Below, piece after piece: positions 12,952 through 24,722 of a stretch of 64,000 nt of DNA (the stretch's first letter is position 1; each line of letters begins with the position of its first letter). The DNA lies in NCBI GenBank assembly GCA_041879295.1, contig CP047152.1, positions 3,911,501-3,975,500 on the forward strand. The letters run 5' to 3'. Position numbers and translations under genes: made by a program. The notes under the pieces were generated by a model. It had not been told where the DNA came from. It worked only from the letters and a program-made list of their open reading frames with translations, and made no database searches. This DNA is from Pseudomonas putida (GTDB taxonomy: Bacteria; Pseudomonadota; Gammaproteobacteria; Pseudomonadales; Pseudomonadaceae).

Positions 12952-13962
12952 TCAATCGACCAACTGAGCTTCCTTCAACGCCCCCAGCGCCTCCAGCCAG
13001 CGCGGCTGCTGGCGATAATCGGTTCGTGCAAAACCTTGCCCGCGCATCCGCGCAATCCGCGGCGACGGCTTGACCTTCATGCGCTGCGCCGCACTCAGCG
13101 CCAGCTCCGCCGCCGCCCGGTCATTGCACACCAGGCCCATGTCACAACCGGCGCTCAGCGCCGCCTCGATACGGCTGGCCGCGTCGCCCACCACATGCGC
13201 ACCGGCCATCGACAGGTCATCACTGAAGATCACCCCGTCAAAGCCCAGCTCGCCACGCAAGATGTCCTGTAACCAACGCCGCGAGAAGCCGGCTGGCTGG
13301 TTATCGACCTGCGGGTAAATGACATGCGCCGGCATCACTGCCGCAAGCTGCCCACTCAGGCGGGTAAACGGCACCAGGTCGGCCTGGCGCAGTTGTTCCA
13401 GGCTGCGCTCATCGGTGGGGATAGCCACGTGCGAATCGGCTTCGGCCCAACCATGCCCCGGGAAATGCTTGCCACAAGCGGCCATACCCGCCGCATTCAT
13501 GCCACGGATGAACGCGCCGGCCAGTCGCGTTGCACGCAGCGGGTCACCCTCGAACGCGCGGCTGCCCACCACGGCGCTACGCTGGTGGTCCAGGTCGAGC
13601 ACCGGAGCAAAGCTGAGGTCCAGACCAACTGCCAGTACCTCGGTCGCCATCAGCCAGCCGCACTGCTCAGCCAGGTATTCAGCATTGTCGTTATCGGCCA
13701 GCGCACGCATGGCCGGCAGGCGCACGAAGCCCTGGCGCAGTCGTTGTACGCGACCACCCTCCTGGTCCACTGCCAGGATCAGTTCGGGGCGAATGGCGCG
13801 GATGGACGCGCACAGTTCGCGCACCTGGCGCGGGCTGTCGATATTGCGGGCAAAGATGATCAGGCCAGCCACTTCGGGCTGGCGCAGCAATTGACGGTCT
13901 TCGGCGGTCAGCCATTTACCGGCGATATCCACCATCAGGGAGCCTTGCAGGCTGACAGTCAT
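12952..13962 (-). CDS. nagZ: Beta-N-acetylhexosaminidase NagZ
   Basis: NagZ removes N-acetylglucosamine from 1,6-anhydro-muropeptides in the cytoplasm during cell-wall recycling, producing ligands that control AmpC induction through AmpR. The 336-residue GH3 enzyme shows LILAVDQEGGRVQRL, the catalytic-loop KHFPGHGWAEADSH and the nucleophile region VIFSDDLSMAGA. The reading frame extends 32 codons further upstream, but the ATG at 13962 has AAGGA at eight bases and begins the conserved MTVSLQGSLMVD. Confidence 0.95.
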   Translation of the reverse strand: MTVSLQGSLMVDIAGKWLTAEDRQLLRQPEVAGLIIFARNIDSPRQVRELCASIRAIRPELILAVDQEGGRVQRLRQGFVRLPAMRALADNDNAEYLAEQCGWLMATEVLAVGLDLSFAPVLDLDHQRSAVVGSRAFEGDPLRATRLAGAFIRGMNAAGMAACGKHFPGHGWAEADSHVAIPTDERSLEQLRQADLVPFTRLSGQLAAVMPAHVIYPQVDNQPAGFSRRWLQDILRGELGFDGVIFSDDLSMAGAHVVGDAASRIEAALSAGCDMGLVCNDRAAAELALSAAQRMKVKPSPRIARMRGQGFARTDYRQQPRWLEALGALKEAQLVD

Positions 13963-14099
13963 GGGTAATCCTTCATTGAAGACAGAGAGAGGCCCAATCG
14001 GGGGCAGCAGACACCCACAGGCACGCGCCGCTGGCCACAGGCGAAGCCATGAGAGCACTGGTCAGCGAGGGAAATGTGAAGTAGATCGAGATCGGGCAT

Positions 14100-14124
14100 G
14101 GGCGCTAGCTTAGCGGAAGCGCCC
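14100..14124 (-). terminator. Hairpin after psrA
   Basis: A 7-bp stem (GGGCGCT / AGCGCCC) with an 11-base loop lies 16 bases past the psrA stop. No T run follows on the minus strand, so this is a weak candidate for a 3' end between psrA and nagZ. Confidence 0.3.
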
Positions 14125-14139
14125 TGCCACGCCCAGCCT

Positions 14140-14847
14140 TCAGGCCTTGGCGGTAGCCGAGCTGGTCTTTGTTCGCGGGCGCAGCTGCGCAGTTGCCATC
14201 GCCTCGTCGGTCACACCGCTGTCAGCGCGCATGCCTGCCGCCAGGAACGGCACCATCAGGCGCATCACCTGCTCGATCGAAGTGTTGATGCCGAAGTCGG
14301 TCTCGGCAATCGCCCGCAAGGCCTTGATACCGGACATGCTGAAGGCCGCGGCACCCAGCATGAAGTGCACACGCCAGAACAGTTCCAGTGGCGGAATGCG
14401 TGGCGCAGCCTCGTTCACAAGCAGCATGTAGCGGCGGAACACCTTGCCGTACATGTCTTCCAGATAACGCCGCAGGTGACCCTGGCTCTGGCTGAACGCC
14501 AGACCCAGCAGGCGCATGAAGATCGACAGGTCGTTGTTGCTACGCGGCTGCACGGCCAACGCCTGCTCTACGAGCATTTCCAGCAGTTCTTCGAGGCTGG
14601 GCTTGTGCTCCGGCTTGGCCTGGCGCCGCTCCAGTTCACGCTCGAGACTGGCGCAGAACGGGCCAAGGAAACGCGAGAAAACAGCCTGGATCAGCGCCTT
14701 CTTGGAGCCGAAATGATAGTTGACTGCCGCCAGGTTGACCCCGGCCTTGCTGGTAATCAGCCGCAACGAGGTTTCGGCGAACCCCCTTTCCGCGAACAGC
14801 TGCTCGGCAGCATCGAGAATGCGTTCAACGGTTTCCGATTGGGCCAT
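14140..14847 (-). CDS. psrA: TetR-family regulator PsrA
   Basis: PsrA is a long-chain fatty-acid-responsive regulator; in pseudomonads it represses itself and fadBA and activates rpoS. The 235-residue protein has an N-terminal TetR helix-turn-helix (AGVNLAAVNYHFGSKKALIQAV, residues about 28-49) and a helical ligand domain. An in-frame start 31 codons upstream would overlap its own operators; the ATG at 14847 begins the typical MAQSETVERILDAAEQLF. It is divergent from lexA. Two PsrA-type boxes lie 25-51 bases upstream of the start, consistent with autorepression. A fadB site elsewhere in the window may belong to its regulon. Confidence 0.93.
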   Translation of the reverse strand: MAQSETVERILDAAEQLFAERGFAETSLRLITSKAGVNLAAVNYHFGSKKALIQAVFSRFLGPFCASLERELERRQAKPEHKPSLEELLEMLVEQALAVQPRSNNDLSIFMRLLGLAFSQSQGHLRRYLEDMYGKVFRRYMLLVNEAAPRIPPLELFWRVHFMLGAAAFSMSGIKALRAIAETDFGINTSIEQVMRLMVPFLAAGMRADSGVTDEAMATAQLRPRTKTSSATAKA

Positions 14848-14871
14848 GACTACTCCGACTACTCCGCCAGA

Positions 14872-14898
14872 CAAACAGGTGTTTGAAACATACGTTTC
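14872..14898. promoter_or_regulatory. Two overlapping PsrA boxes (psrA operator)
   Basis: CAAACAGGTGTTTG (14872-14885) and GAAACATACGTTTC (14885-14898) both fit the published PsrA motif (G/C)AAAC-N2-4-GTTT(G/C) exactly and share one base. They lie just upstream of the psrA start. The binding itself is inferred. Confidence 0.8.
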
Positions 14899-14947
14899 AG
14901 CCCTGCGTCTGTCAAGGCTCGGTGACTGGGCGGTCGCCATTTAAAAG

Positions 14948-15074
14948 GCGCAAGCTGGAAGCTGCAAGCATCAAATAACAGCAACACCGGCCGGATATCA
15001 CGAAATCGCTTCTGGGGTGACTGAGATCGGATGGACTGCCGTTTCGCCCTTTCTTGCAGCTTGGAGCTTGCAGC
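14948..15074. repeat. Inverted repeat pair in the psrA-lexA gap
   Basis: GCAAGCTGGAAGCTGCAAGC near 14950 recurs in inverted, imperfect form as CTTGCAGCTTGGAGCTTGC (15053-15071). The arms lie about 85 bases apart. Each arm is itself close to a palindrome. This resembles the AGCTTGCAGC-type dispersed repeats of pseudomonads and is a different family from the 35-bp REP. The right arm ends just before the first LexA box. Confidence 0.65.
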
Positions 15075-15084
15075 GGGCCCGACA

Positions 15085-15119
15085 CTGTATATAATCCCAG
15101 TCACTGTACAAAAAGACAG
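15085..15119 (+). promoter_or_regulatory. Two tandem LexA boxes upstream of lexA
   Basis: CTGTATATAATCCCAG (15085-15100) and CTGTACAAAAAGACAG (15104-15119) both fit CTG-N10-CAG, the LexA box of gammaproteobacteria. They are 3 bases apart and the second ends 10 bases before the lexA ATG. The first contains TATAAT, so LexA would cover the -10 element. Confidence 0.92.
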
Positions 15120-15129
15120 AGCGCTTACC

Positions 15130-15738
15130 ATGTTGAAACTGACGCCACGCCAAGCCGAAATTCTCGCGTTCATCAAGCGCTGCCTGGAAGACAACGGCTT
15201 CCCGCCCACCCGCGCGGAGATTGCTCAGGAGCTGGGCTTCAAGTCGCCCAATGCCGCCGAGGAGCACCTCAAGGCGCTTGCCCGCAAGGGCGCGATCGAA
15301 ATGACGCCGGGCGCTTCCCGCGGCATCCGCATCCCTGGCCTGGAAGCCAAGGCCGAAGAAGCCGGCCTGCCCATCATCGGCCGGGTAGCTGCCGGTGCGC
15401 CGATTCTTGCCGAACAGCACATCGAGCAATCCTGCAACATCAACCCTGCCTTCTTCCACCCCCAAGCCGACTATTTGCTGCGCGTACACGGCATGAGCAT
15501 GAAGGACGTCGGCATCTTCGACGGTGACCTGCTGGCTGTGCACACCTGCCGTGAGGCCCGCAACGGCCAGATCGTGGTGGCGCGTATCGGCGACGAAGTC
15601 ACCGTCAAGCGCTTCAAGCGCGAAGGCAGCAAAGTCTGGCTGCTTGCCGAAAACCCCGAATTCGCCCCCATCGAAGTCGACCTGAAAGAACAGGAACTGG
15701 TGATCGAGGGCTTGAGCGTCGGCGTCATTCGCCGCTGA
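15130..15738 (+). CDS. lexA: SOS repressor LexA
   Basis: LexA represses DNA-damage genes and cleaves itself when RecA forms filaments on single-stranded DNA. The 202-residue protein has the winged-helix DNA-binding N terminus ([27 protein letters not shown]) and an S24 peptidase domain with cleavage site Ala88-Gly89 (RVAAGAP), nucleophile Ser123 (HGMSM) and Lys160. A longer frame begins at 15031, but that start would place both LexA boxes inside the coding region; the ATG at 15130 gives the standard length. It is followed by sulA 13 bases later. Confidence 0.97.
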   Translation: MLKLTPRQAEILAFIKRCLEDNGFPPTRAEIAQELGFKSPNAAEEHLKALARKGAIEMTPGASRGIRIPGLEAKAEEAGLPIIGRVAAGAPILAEQHIEQSCNINPAFFHPQADYLLRVHGMSMKDVGIFDGDLLAVHTCREARNGQIVVARIGDEVTVKRFKREGSKVWLLAENPEFAPIEVDLKEQELVIEGLSVGVIRR

Positions 15739-15751
15739 TCCAGGAGGCGTC

Positions 15752-16228
15752 ATGCAGCAGTTCATTCACGCACCCGAGCAAGCCCAGTTGCCCCTGTTCG
15801 AAGCATTCCTCGCACAGCCCGTACTGCCAGGCCTGAAAGCCAGGGAGCCAGCGCGCAAGAGCAGCCAGCCCGAACTGTTCAGCGAACTGTCGCTGCGCGG
15901 CACCCCTGGCCACTGCCAAAGCCTGCTGGCACCGGTGCTGCGCGAGCTGAGCGAAGAGGACGAGGCCCGCTGGCTGACCCTGATCGCCCCGCCGCCAAGC
16001 CTGACCCAGGCCTGGCTGCGCGATGCCGGGCTCAACCGTGAACGTATTCTGCTGCTGCAACCCCGCAGCAATCAAAGCGCGCTGCAGCTGGCCTGTGAGG
16101 CCTTGCGCCTGGGCCTCAGCCACACCGTGGTGAGCTGGCTGGGCAACGTCAACGCCACTGCACGCCAGCAACTGCTACGTGCAGCCAGTGCCGGAAACGC
16201 ACAAAGCCTGAACATCCGCCTCGGCTGA
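15752..16228 (+). CDS. sulA: SOS cell-division inhibitor SulA
   Basis: SulA binds FtsZ and blocks Z-ring assembly while DNA damage is repaired. The 158-residue protein has the weak RecA-like fold of the family, with the conserved LTLIAPP, L-R-D-A-G-L-N-x-x-R-I-L-L-L-Q and the AL-x-L-G-x-S-x-x-V-x-x-W region. In pseudomonads sulA follows lexA in one operon, as here (13-base gap, AGGAGG before the ATG), so both are controlled by the tandem LexA boxes. Confidence 0.92.
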   Translation: MQQFIHAPEQAQLPLFEAFLAQPVLPGLKAREPARKSSQPELFSELSLRGTPGHCQSLLAPVLRELSEEDEARWLTLIAPPPSLTQAWLRDAGLNRERILLLQPRSNQSALQLACEALRLGLSHTVVSWLGNVNATARQQLLRAASAGNAQSLNIRLG

Positions 16229-16240
16229 TGTTCAGGCTTT
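16203..16240 (+). terminator. Stem-loop overlapping the sulA stop
   Basis: A perfect 14-bp stem, AAAGCCTGAACATC (16203-16216) with GATGTTCAGGCTTT (16227-16240), has a 10-base loop and overlaps the last sulA codons and the stop. It is followed by GCCTG rather than a T run, though the stem itself ends in TTT. Confidence 0.55.
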
Positions 16241-16278
16241 GCCTGTCACTTCAAATAGCCTGATACGCTGCTGCACAC

Positions 16279-16512
16279 TCAGTGCAGCACACGCGGCCCT
16301 TCATCACGCTCAAGCTCGCCATCCATCAGGCGACCAGCCATCTGCACGCCCACACTGAGCATGGCCTTGGCCACTTCCACATGCTGACCCTGCAGGAACA
16401 CCTTGGCGTCTTCCGAGAAATCCAGGGTTACCAGAGAGCCCTCATCCTCGGCGCGACGAAGTTCGATGCGGCCATCAGGCAACTCGACAATTTCCAGAAA
16501 AGACGTAGACAT
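16279..16512 (-). CDS. Small conserved protein of unknown function
   Basis: A 77-residue acidic protein beginning MSTSFLEIVELPDGRIELRR. The pattern of short beta strands (FLEIVELPDGRIELRRAEDEGSLVTLDFS) followed by one helix (VEVAKAMLSVGVQMAGRLM) suggests a small folded protein, and codon use matches the neighbours. The frame extends 19 codons further up, but those residues look like noncoding sequence and the ATG at 16512 is the more likely start. It ends 51 bases after the sulA stop on the opposite strand. I do not recognise a function. Confidence 0.7.
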   Translation of the reverse strand: MSTSFLEIVELPDGRIELRRAEDEGSLVTLDFSEDAKVFLQGQHVEVAKAMLSVGVQMAGRLMDGELERDEGPRVLH

Positions 16513-16562
16513 AAATGGCAGTTCTCCGCGAAAGGCGATTATTGTACCAGCCGTTGCGGCTA

Positions 16563-17078
16563 TCAGCACTCACTCAACGCGTCACGGAAACGTCTCACCA
16601 AACTTTTGAGGTCATTTCGCCAGCTTTCCAGCTCGGCACGCGACAGCGCTGGATGCTCAGGCTCATCAAGATTGACGGCTTGAATCAATGGCTGGGTAAC
16701 GTCGGTTTTCGGCGCTTTTCTGGCGACCGGTGGTCGGAACAAATCGGCATAAGCACCGAGCATTTGCGCCAGCCAGGTTTCACGCTGGCGGGCCAGTTCC
16801 AGCAACTCGGCCACTTCCGGGATGGTTATACCATTAAGGGCATCGTCGGCCAGGGCCTGCTCCACCGTTGCGACAACCGGAAGGCGGTAGAAGCCCCCGA
16901 TTTCATGGCACAGCCCCAACAGAGCACCATACAGGTGGAACAGCGCCGACTCGCGTTCAGCCTGAACCAAGCCCTGGGCATTCATGGCCTGGCTTTGTTC
17001 AGCCTTGGCCATGGACTCGAGGGCGAGGCCGGCGAAGAACAGTTTCTGGTTGGTGCGGGTGTAGAGTTCCTGGGCCAT
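16563..17078 (-). CDS. DUF6586-like protein of unknown function
   Basis: A 171-residue, mostly helical protein starting MAQELYTRTNQKLFFAGLAL, with GAGGG nine bases upstream. The sequence around LFHLYGALLGLCHEIGGFYRLP and LRRFRDAL-type C-terminal helices matches a Pseudomonas-restricted family that I believe is DUF6586. No membrane segment or catalytic motif is visible. It precedes the 77-residue gene by 50 bases on the same strand and may be cotranscribed with it. Confidence 0.62.
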   Translation of the reverse strand: MAQELYTRTNQKLFFAGLALESMAKAEQSQAMNAQGLVQAERESALFHLYGALLGLCHEIGGFYRLPVVATVEQALADDALNGITIPEVAELLELARQRETWLAQMLGAYADLFRPPVARKAPKTDVTQPLIQAVNLDEPEHPALSRAELESWRNDLKSLVRRFRDALSEC

Positions 17079-17130
17079 TTCAGTGCCCTCCCATAAGGCT
17101 ACAAGGCGGATATCTGCATCATAAATGATT

Positions 17131-17246
17131 GGGGCCGCTTTGCGCCCTTCGCGGGCTTGCCCGCTCCCACCAGTACAGCGCCACATTCAAGGGCGGCGCG
17201 ATACCTGTGGGAGCGGGCAGGCCCGCGAAGGGCGCAAAGCGGCCCC
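17131..17246. repeat. Long REP doublet between topA and the DUF6586 gene
   Basis: Two 40-base arms (17131-17170 and 17207-17246) are inverted copies with few mismatches. Each contains the REP core CCTTCGCGGGC plus an outer extension GGGGCCGCTTTGCGC. The extended stem is unusually long for a REP pair and could be a strong RNA hairpin downstream of topA. Confidence 0.92.
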
Positions 17247-17265
17247 ACATTACAGCACCGATGGA

Positions 17266-19875
17266 TCAGCGCTTGTCTTCAACCTTCCAGGCATTGCCGT
17301 CGTAGAACGCCTTCCAACCGGTCGGCTTGCCATCGACCTCGGACTGTACGTACTGCTCCTTGGTCTTGCGGCTATAGCGGATCACCGCCGGGCGGCCATC
17401 CGGGTCTTTCTGCGGTGCATCGCACAGGAAGTGGTACTTCGGGTCGATCTCATGCTTGTGCGGCACAATCTCCAGCACCAGCGGCGCGCGGGTTTCGCGG
17501 TTCTTGGGGAACTGGCTGGCTGCCAGGAACAGCCCCGAAGCACCGTCGCGCAGCACGTAGGTATCGTCTACCTTCTCGCACTTGAGCTCCGGCATGTCTA
17601 CCTTGTCCATCTTCGGCGGCGCCGCCTCGCCGCTCTTGAGCAGCTTGCGGGTGTTCTTGCACGCCGGGTTGGTGCAGCCGAAGAACTTGCCGAAACGGCC
17701 AGTCTTCAACTGCATCTCGCTACCGCACTTGTCGCACTCCAGGCTCGGCCCTTCGTAGCCCTTGATGCGGTAGTTGCCTTCCTCGATCTCGTAACCTACA
17801 CAGTCCGGGTTGTTACCGCAGATGTGCAGCTTGTGCTTCTCGTCCAGCAGGTAGGCGTCCATCGCCGTGGCGCAGATCGGGCAACGGTGCTTGCCCAGCA
17901 GTACGCGCGATTCCGACTCGCCCTCGTCGTCAGCGGCAATCTCGTCGCCCGGCACCAGGTTGACGGTAGCCTTGCAGCGCTCTTTCGGCGGCAGGCTGTA
18001 GCCAGAGCAACCCAGGAACACTCCTGTAGAGGCGGTGCGAATCATCATCGGCCGGCCACATTCCTTGCACGGAATGTTGGTCATGGTCGGCTGGTTGGCG
18101 CGCATGCCGTCTTCGCTGGACTCGGCAGTCTGCAGCTTTTTGCTGAAGTCGCCGTAGAACTCGTCGAGCACGTTCTTCCAGTCACGCTCGCCCTGGGCCA
18201 CGTCGTCGAGGTTCTCTTCCATGACGGCGGTAAAGCCGTAGTCCATCAGGTTGGAGAAGCTCTCCGACAGGCGCTCGGTGACGATGTCGCCCATCTTCTC
18301 GGAGTAGAAGCGGCGGTTGTGCAGCGTCACATAGCCACGGTCCTGGATGGTGGAAATGATCGCCGCGTAGGTCGATGGGCGACCAATGCCGCGCTTTTCC
18401 ATTTCCTTGACCAGGCTGGCTTCGGTGAAGCGCGCCGGTGGCTTGGTGAAGTGCTGGCTCGGGTCGATCTGAATCAGTTTAAGCGCTTCGCCCTGAACCA
18501 TTTCTGGCAGCACGTCGTCTTCGCCCGGCTTGCTCTGCTGGGGCAGCACACGGGTGTAGCCGTCGAACTTGAGGATGCGGCCCTTGGCACGCAGCTCGAA
18601 ATCGCCAGCAGCGACGGTGACGCTGGTGGACAGGTACTGCGCTGGCGGCATCTGGCAAGCCAGGAACTGGCGCCAGATCAGCTCGTACAGGCGCTCAGCA
18701 TCACGCTCCATGCCACTGAGCTTGGTCGGATGGGTATTCACGTCAGAAGGTCGAATCGCTTCGTGCGCCTCCTGGGCGCCCTCCTTGCTGCCGTAAACCA
18801 GTGGCGCCTCCGGCAGGTACTGCTTGCCGAACTCCCGCTCGATGTAGCTGCGTGCCATATCCAGGGCGTCAGCCGACAGGTTGGTCGAGTCGGTACGCAT
18901 GTAGGTGATGTAACCGGCTTCGTACAAGCGCTGGGCCATCATCATGGTTTTCTTCACACCGAAGCCCAGACGGTTACTGGCCGCTTGCTGCAAGGTGGAA
19001 GTAATGAACGGTGCCGATGGCTTGCTGCTGGTCGGGCGGTCTTCGCGCTTGACCACGCTGTAGCTGGAAGCCTTGAGCTTTTCCAGCGCAGCCATGGCCT
19101 GAGCTTCATTCAGCGGCTTGAAGGCCTCGCCCTTTTCGCGCGCCACCTCGAAACGCACCTTGGCGTTCTTGGCGGTGCCGAGGTCGGCGTGGATTTCCCA
19201 GTACTCTTCCGGGATGAACGCGCGGATCTCACGCTCACGCTCCACCACCAGCTTTACCGCTACCGACTGCACACGGCCAGCGGACAGGCCGCGAGCAATC
19301 TTGGCCCACAGCAATGGCGAAACCATGTAACCGACCACGCGGTCGAGGAAACGCCGCGCCTGTTGGGCGTTGACCCGGTCGATGTCCAGCTCGCCCGGCT
19401 GCGAGAAGGCCTCCTGAATGGCCTTCTTGGTAATTTCGTTGAACACCACGCGCTTGTAGCGGGTGTCGTCACCCCCGATGGCCTCGCGCAGGTGCCAGGC
19501 AATGGCTTCCCCTTCGCGGTCCAAGTCGGTTGCGAGATAGATGGTGTCGGCATCCTTGGCCAGGCGGCGCAGCTCTTCGATCACCTTTTCCTTGCCAGGC
19601 AGGATCTCGTACTTGGCCTTCCAGCCATGGTCGGGGTCGACGCCCATGCGCGCCACCAGCTGGCGGCGGGCCTTTTCTTTCGGCGAAAGCGCCGGCGCCT
19701 CACCCGCAGCCTTGCCACGCTTGGCGGCCGGCTCTTTGCTCGCGCTGGCCGAACCGCTGGTGGGGAGGTCTCGGATATGGCCGATACTCGACTTCACCAC
19801 GTACTGGTTGCCCAGGTACTTGTTGATGGTCTTGGCCTTGGCCGGGGATTCCACAATGACCAGCGATTTGCCCAT
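17266..19875 (-). CDS. topA: DNA topoisomerase I
   Basis: TopA relaxes negative supercoils through a covalent 5'-phosphotyrosine. The 869-residue protein has the TOPRIM domain ([15 protein letters not shown] at the start, [12 protein letters not shown]), the active-site Tyr in [33 protein letters not shown], and C-terminal zinc ribbons ([20 protein letters not shown]) followed by further topoisomerase-C repeats. An in-frame ATG 14 codons upstream is less likely; the family begins [11 protein letters not shown]. Confidence 0.97.
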   Translation of the reverse strand: MGKSLVIVESPAKAKTINKYLGNQYVVKSSIGHIRDLPTSGSASASKEPAAKRGKAAGEAPALSPKEKARRQLVARMGVDPDHGWKAKYEILPGKEKVIEELRRLAKDADTIYLATDLDREGEAIAWHLREAIGGDDTRYKRVVFNEITKKAIQEAFSQPGELDIDRVNAQQARRFLDRVVGYMVSPLLWAKIARGLSAGRVQSVAVKLVVEREREIRAFIPEEYWEIHADLGTAKNAKVRFEVAREKGEAFKPLNEAQAMAALEKLKASSYSVVKREDRPTSSKPSAPFITSTLQQAASNRLGFGVKKTMMMAQRLYEAGYITYMRTDSTNLSADALDMARSYIEREFGKQYLPEAPLVYGSKEGAQEAHEAIRPSDVNTHPTKLSGMERDAERLYELIWRQFLACQMPPAQYLSTSVTVAAGDFELRAKGRILKFDGYTRVLPQQSKPGEDDVLPEMVQGEALKLIQIDPSQHFTKPPARFTEASLVKEMEKRGIGRPSTYAAIISTIQDRGYVTLHNRRFYSEKMGDIVTERLSESFSNLMDYGFTAVMEENLDDVAQGERDWKNVLDEFYGDFSKKLQTAESSEDGMRANQPTMTNIPCKECGRPMMIRTASTGVFLGCSGYSLPPKERCKATVNLVPGDEIAADDEGESESRVLLGKHRCPICATAMDAYLLDEKHKLHICGNNPDCVGYEIEEGNYRIKGYEGPSLECDKCGSEMQLKTGRFGKFFGCTNPACKNTRKLLKSGEAAPPKMDKVDMPELKCEKVDDTYVLRDGASGLFLAASQFPKNRETRAPLVLEIVPHKHEIDPKYHFLCDAPQKDPDGRPAVIRYSRKTKEQYVQSEVDGKPTGWKAFYDGNAWKVEDKR

Positions 19876-19975
19876 GGATCGGAGTATTCCTGAATCTGAA
19901 GATAAAAAACGCGCCAAGTGCCAGACGCGGCACCGCTATATATAGTGGCAAAAGTGTGAGGTCAAGCTCGGACGA

Positions 19976-20227
19976 TCAGTCGTGCGACTTGCCCAGCAAC
20001 CCGGGCAGCCCCTCTTCGGCCTTGACCAAAGCAAAGCGTGGCACCTGCTCGCCGTCAACTTCTACGGACTCCTCGAACATCGAAAGGGGGCGTACCCAGA
20101 AGCTGTAATCACCATACAGGCATTGGTAGAACACCATCCACTCTTCAGTTTCGGAGTGCCGCGCAACACTGAAGACACGGTACTCAGGCCCTTTGTAATG
20201 CCGGTATACGCCTGGTTGTATCTGCAT
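19976..20227 (-). CDS. DUF1653 protein
   Basis: An 83-residue protein beginning MQIQPGVYRHYKGPEYRVFSVARHSETEEWMVFYQCLYG. This GxYxHxKG-x-x-Y-x-V start and the later SFWVRPLSMFEE are the signature of DUF1653, a small beta-barrel family of unknown function found in many bacteria. The start at 20227 has AGGAGGTG seven bases upstream; the longer frame to 20380 overlaps fadA and is not coding. It lies between fadA and topA on the same strand, separated from fadA by a terminator. Confidence 0.85.
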   Translation of the reverse strand: MQIQPGVYRHYKGPEYRVFSVARHSETEEWMVFYQCLYGDYSFWVRPLSMFEESVEVDGEQVPRFALVKAEEGLPGLLGKSHD

Positions 20228-20253
20228 GTTGCACACCTCCTGAATAAAACCTG

Positions 20254-20286
20254 AAAAAAACAAAACCGGGGCACAAGGCCCCGGTT
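20254..20286 (-). terminator. Rho-independent terminator of fadBA
   Basis: A 9-bp stem (AACCGGGGC / GCCCCGGTT) with a 5-base loop lies just past the fadA stop. On the minus strand it is followed by TTTTGTTTTTTT. Confidence 0.9.
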
Positions 20287-20303
20287 GCTGTCCCGCTACG
20301 CGA

Positions 20304-21494
<1,191 letters not shown>

Positions 21495-21510
21495 CTAGCT
21501 CGTTGACCGC

Positions 21511-23658
<2,148 letters not shown>

Positions 23659-23801
23659 CAACTGATCTCCACGATATGGAAGCTGAACTGTACACGCCGA
23701 TCGCTGCAGCAGAAGCAGGCCTAGCTGCCCTGCCCCAGGCACACCCGTCAGCGCGCTAGTCGGAAGTATGGCTTGGCGTCATGACATACAAACGCTCAAT
23801 T

Positions 23802-23815
23802 CATACGCCCGTTTG
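23802..23815. promoter_or_regulatory. PsrA-like site upstream of fadB
   Basis: CATACGCCCGTTTG differs from (C/G)AAAC-N4-GTTT(G/C) at one base. It lies 144 bases upstream of the fadB start. PsrA control of fadBA is known in Pseudomonas; that this is the actual operator is inferred. Confidence 0.5.
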
Positions 23816-24024
23816 ATTTGGGTGTGCACACATTCTCCGAAAAGATGGGCGTTGTCAAATGCTCACGAGCACGGCGAAAACGCGACTTTCCAGTCATTTT
23901 CTATCGTTCGGGTACAAAACATGATGACAGTGATCGCCGGTCATTCATGTCAGCGATTGACCACACGTATTGGCTGGAGTGCTTTGCGCTTGCGCGGCGA
24001 GCCAGGGCGACTACACTGGCTCTT

Positions 24025-24135
24025 GCTTGAATGAATACCCGGCCTGCCTGGCCTTTTCTGCGCAGCAGAACGCAAAGCGGCGACTTGGCACCCCACCCCT
24101 TCAGGGTCATGCCGAGCCGCCGCTTTGTCGTTGTG
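24025..24135 (+). ncRNA. Candidate small RNA or leader between fadB and the next gene
   Basis: A promoter-like TTGCGC-N16-TACACT (23989-24016) is followed about 60 bases later by a hairpin with 10-bp outer arms CAAAGCGGCG (24073-24082) and CGCCGCTTTG (24118-24127), and TGGCA / TGCC pairs inside. No reading frame starts in it with a ribosome binding site. The extent given is a guess, and no known sRNA family is recognised. Confidence 0.25.
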
Positions 24136-24175
24136 GGAGCGGGGTTGGTGTCACCCCAGGATGTGTGGTGACCTG

Positions 24176-24613
24176 TCAGGCCAAGGTTTCGAGAGCATGG
24201 GCAACATCCTGCAATACAGCAGTATCGCCGCGCTCGGTCCAGTACAAGGCAATCATCCGCGCATCGGCCTCTACCTTGTACACACTCGCCGGCAAACGCG
24301 ACAAGGCGCCCATGAAGCGTGGGTCTTCACAGGGTTCACGCCACTGATTCCACCACACCCCGGGGCTGACCTGCCAGAAACTGAAGCTGTCCTCATGCCC
24401 ACGGCGCCGGGCCCGATGATACTGCGGGCAGGGGCTTGGCGGCTCCTTTTCCAGCCAGTGCGGCCACTGCTGCGGCGCCAATTGCATGGCCAGACCCATG
24501 CGCCGTGCCTCCAGGCGCAACTTCATCTGCTCGCTCTGTTTGCGCGAACTGCGCAGCCAGGAAAGCGGGCTGAGAATCAGCGCAAGGATTGACACCACCA
24601 GCAATACCGTCAT
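24176..24613 (-). CDS. Membrane-anchored protein of unknown function
   Basis: A 145-residue protein with one N-terminal hydrophobic segment (TVLLVVSILALILSPLSW, residues about 2-19) followed by a basic stretch, so it is probably anchored in the inner membrane with a cytosolic domain. The soluble part is rich in Trp (PQQWPHW, FSFWQVSPGVWWNQW) and ends in a helix. The ATG at 24613 has GGGA 10-13 bases upstream; an ATG at 24628 and a TTG at 24640 are alternatives. The protein is not one I recognise, and the next gene (usp) is divergent. Confidence 0.66.
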   Translation of the reverse strand: MTVLLVVSILALILSPLSWLRSSRKQSEQMKLRLEARRMGLAMQLAPQQWPHWLEKEPPSPCPQYHRARRRGHEDSFSFWQVSPGVWWNQWREPCEDPRFMGALSRLPASVYKVEADARMIALYWTERGDTAVLQDVAHALETLA

Positions 24614-24722
24614 ATCAGTAGTTCCCATAAAGCGTTGCAAATGAGCTGGTTAGCCATTTTCACGGTAGACCCGCCCTAAAGCGACCATACTTCTTCTATC
24701 GCGATTGTCAGGAGTACCGCTC

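Larger units (their letters stand above)
23659..24175. other. 517-base region without a convincing gene, upstream of fadB
   Basis: The fadB-proximal part should hold the fadBA promoter, and a PsrA-like site lies at 23802-23815. The distal part holds a sigma-70/sigma-S-like TTGCGC-N16-TACACT (about 23989-24016, plus strand) and a strong hairpin at 24073-24127. Short open frames here lack a ribosome binding site and coding character, and base composition is less GC-rich near fadB. Confidence 0.6.

Noticed and set aside
17125..19893. 922-codon plus-strand frame opposite topA
   Set aside because: Antisense shadow of topA, rich in His/Arg/Val with no family; topA itself is unmistakable.
23942..24030. 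Small open frame MSAIDHTYWLECFALARRARATTLALA
   Set aside because: No ribosome binding site, no conservation evidence, and it overlaps the promoter-like element; treated as noncoding.
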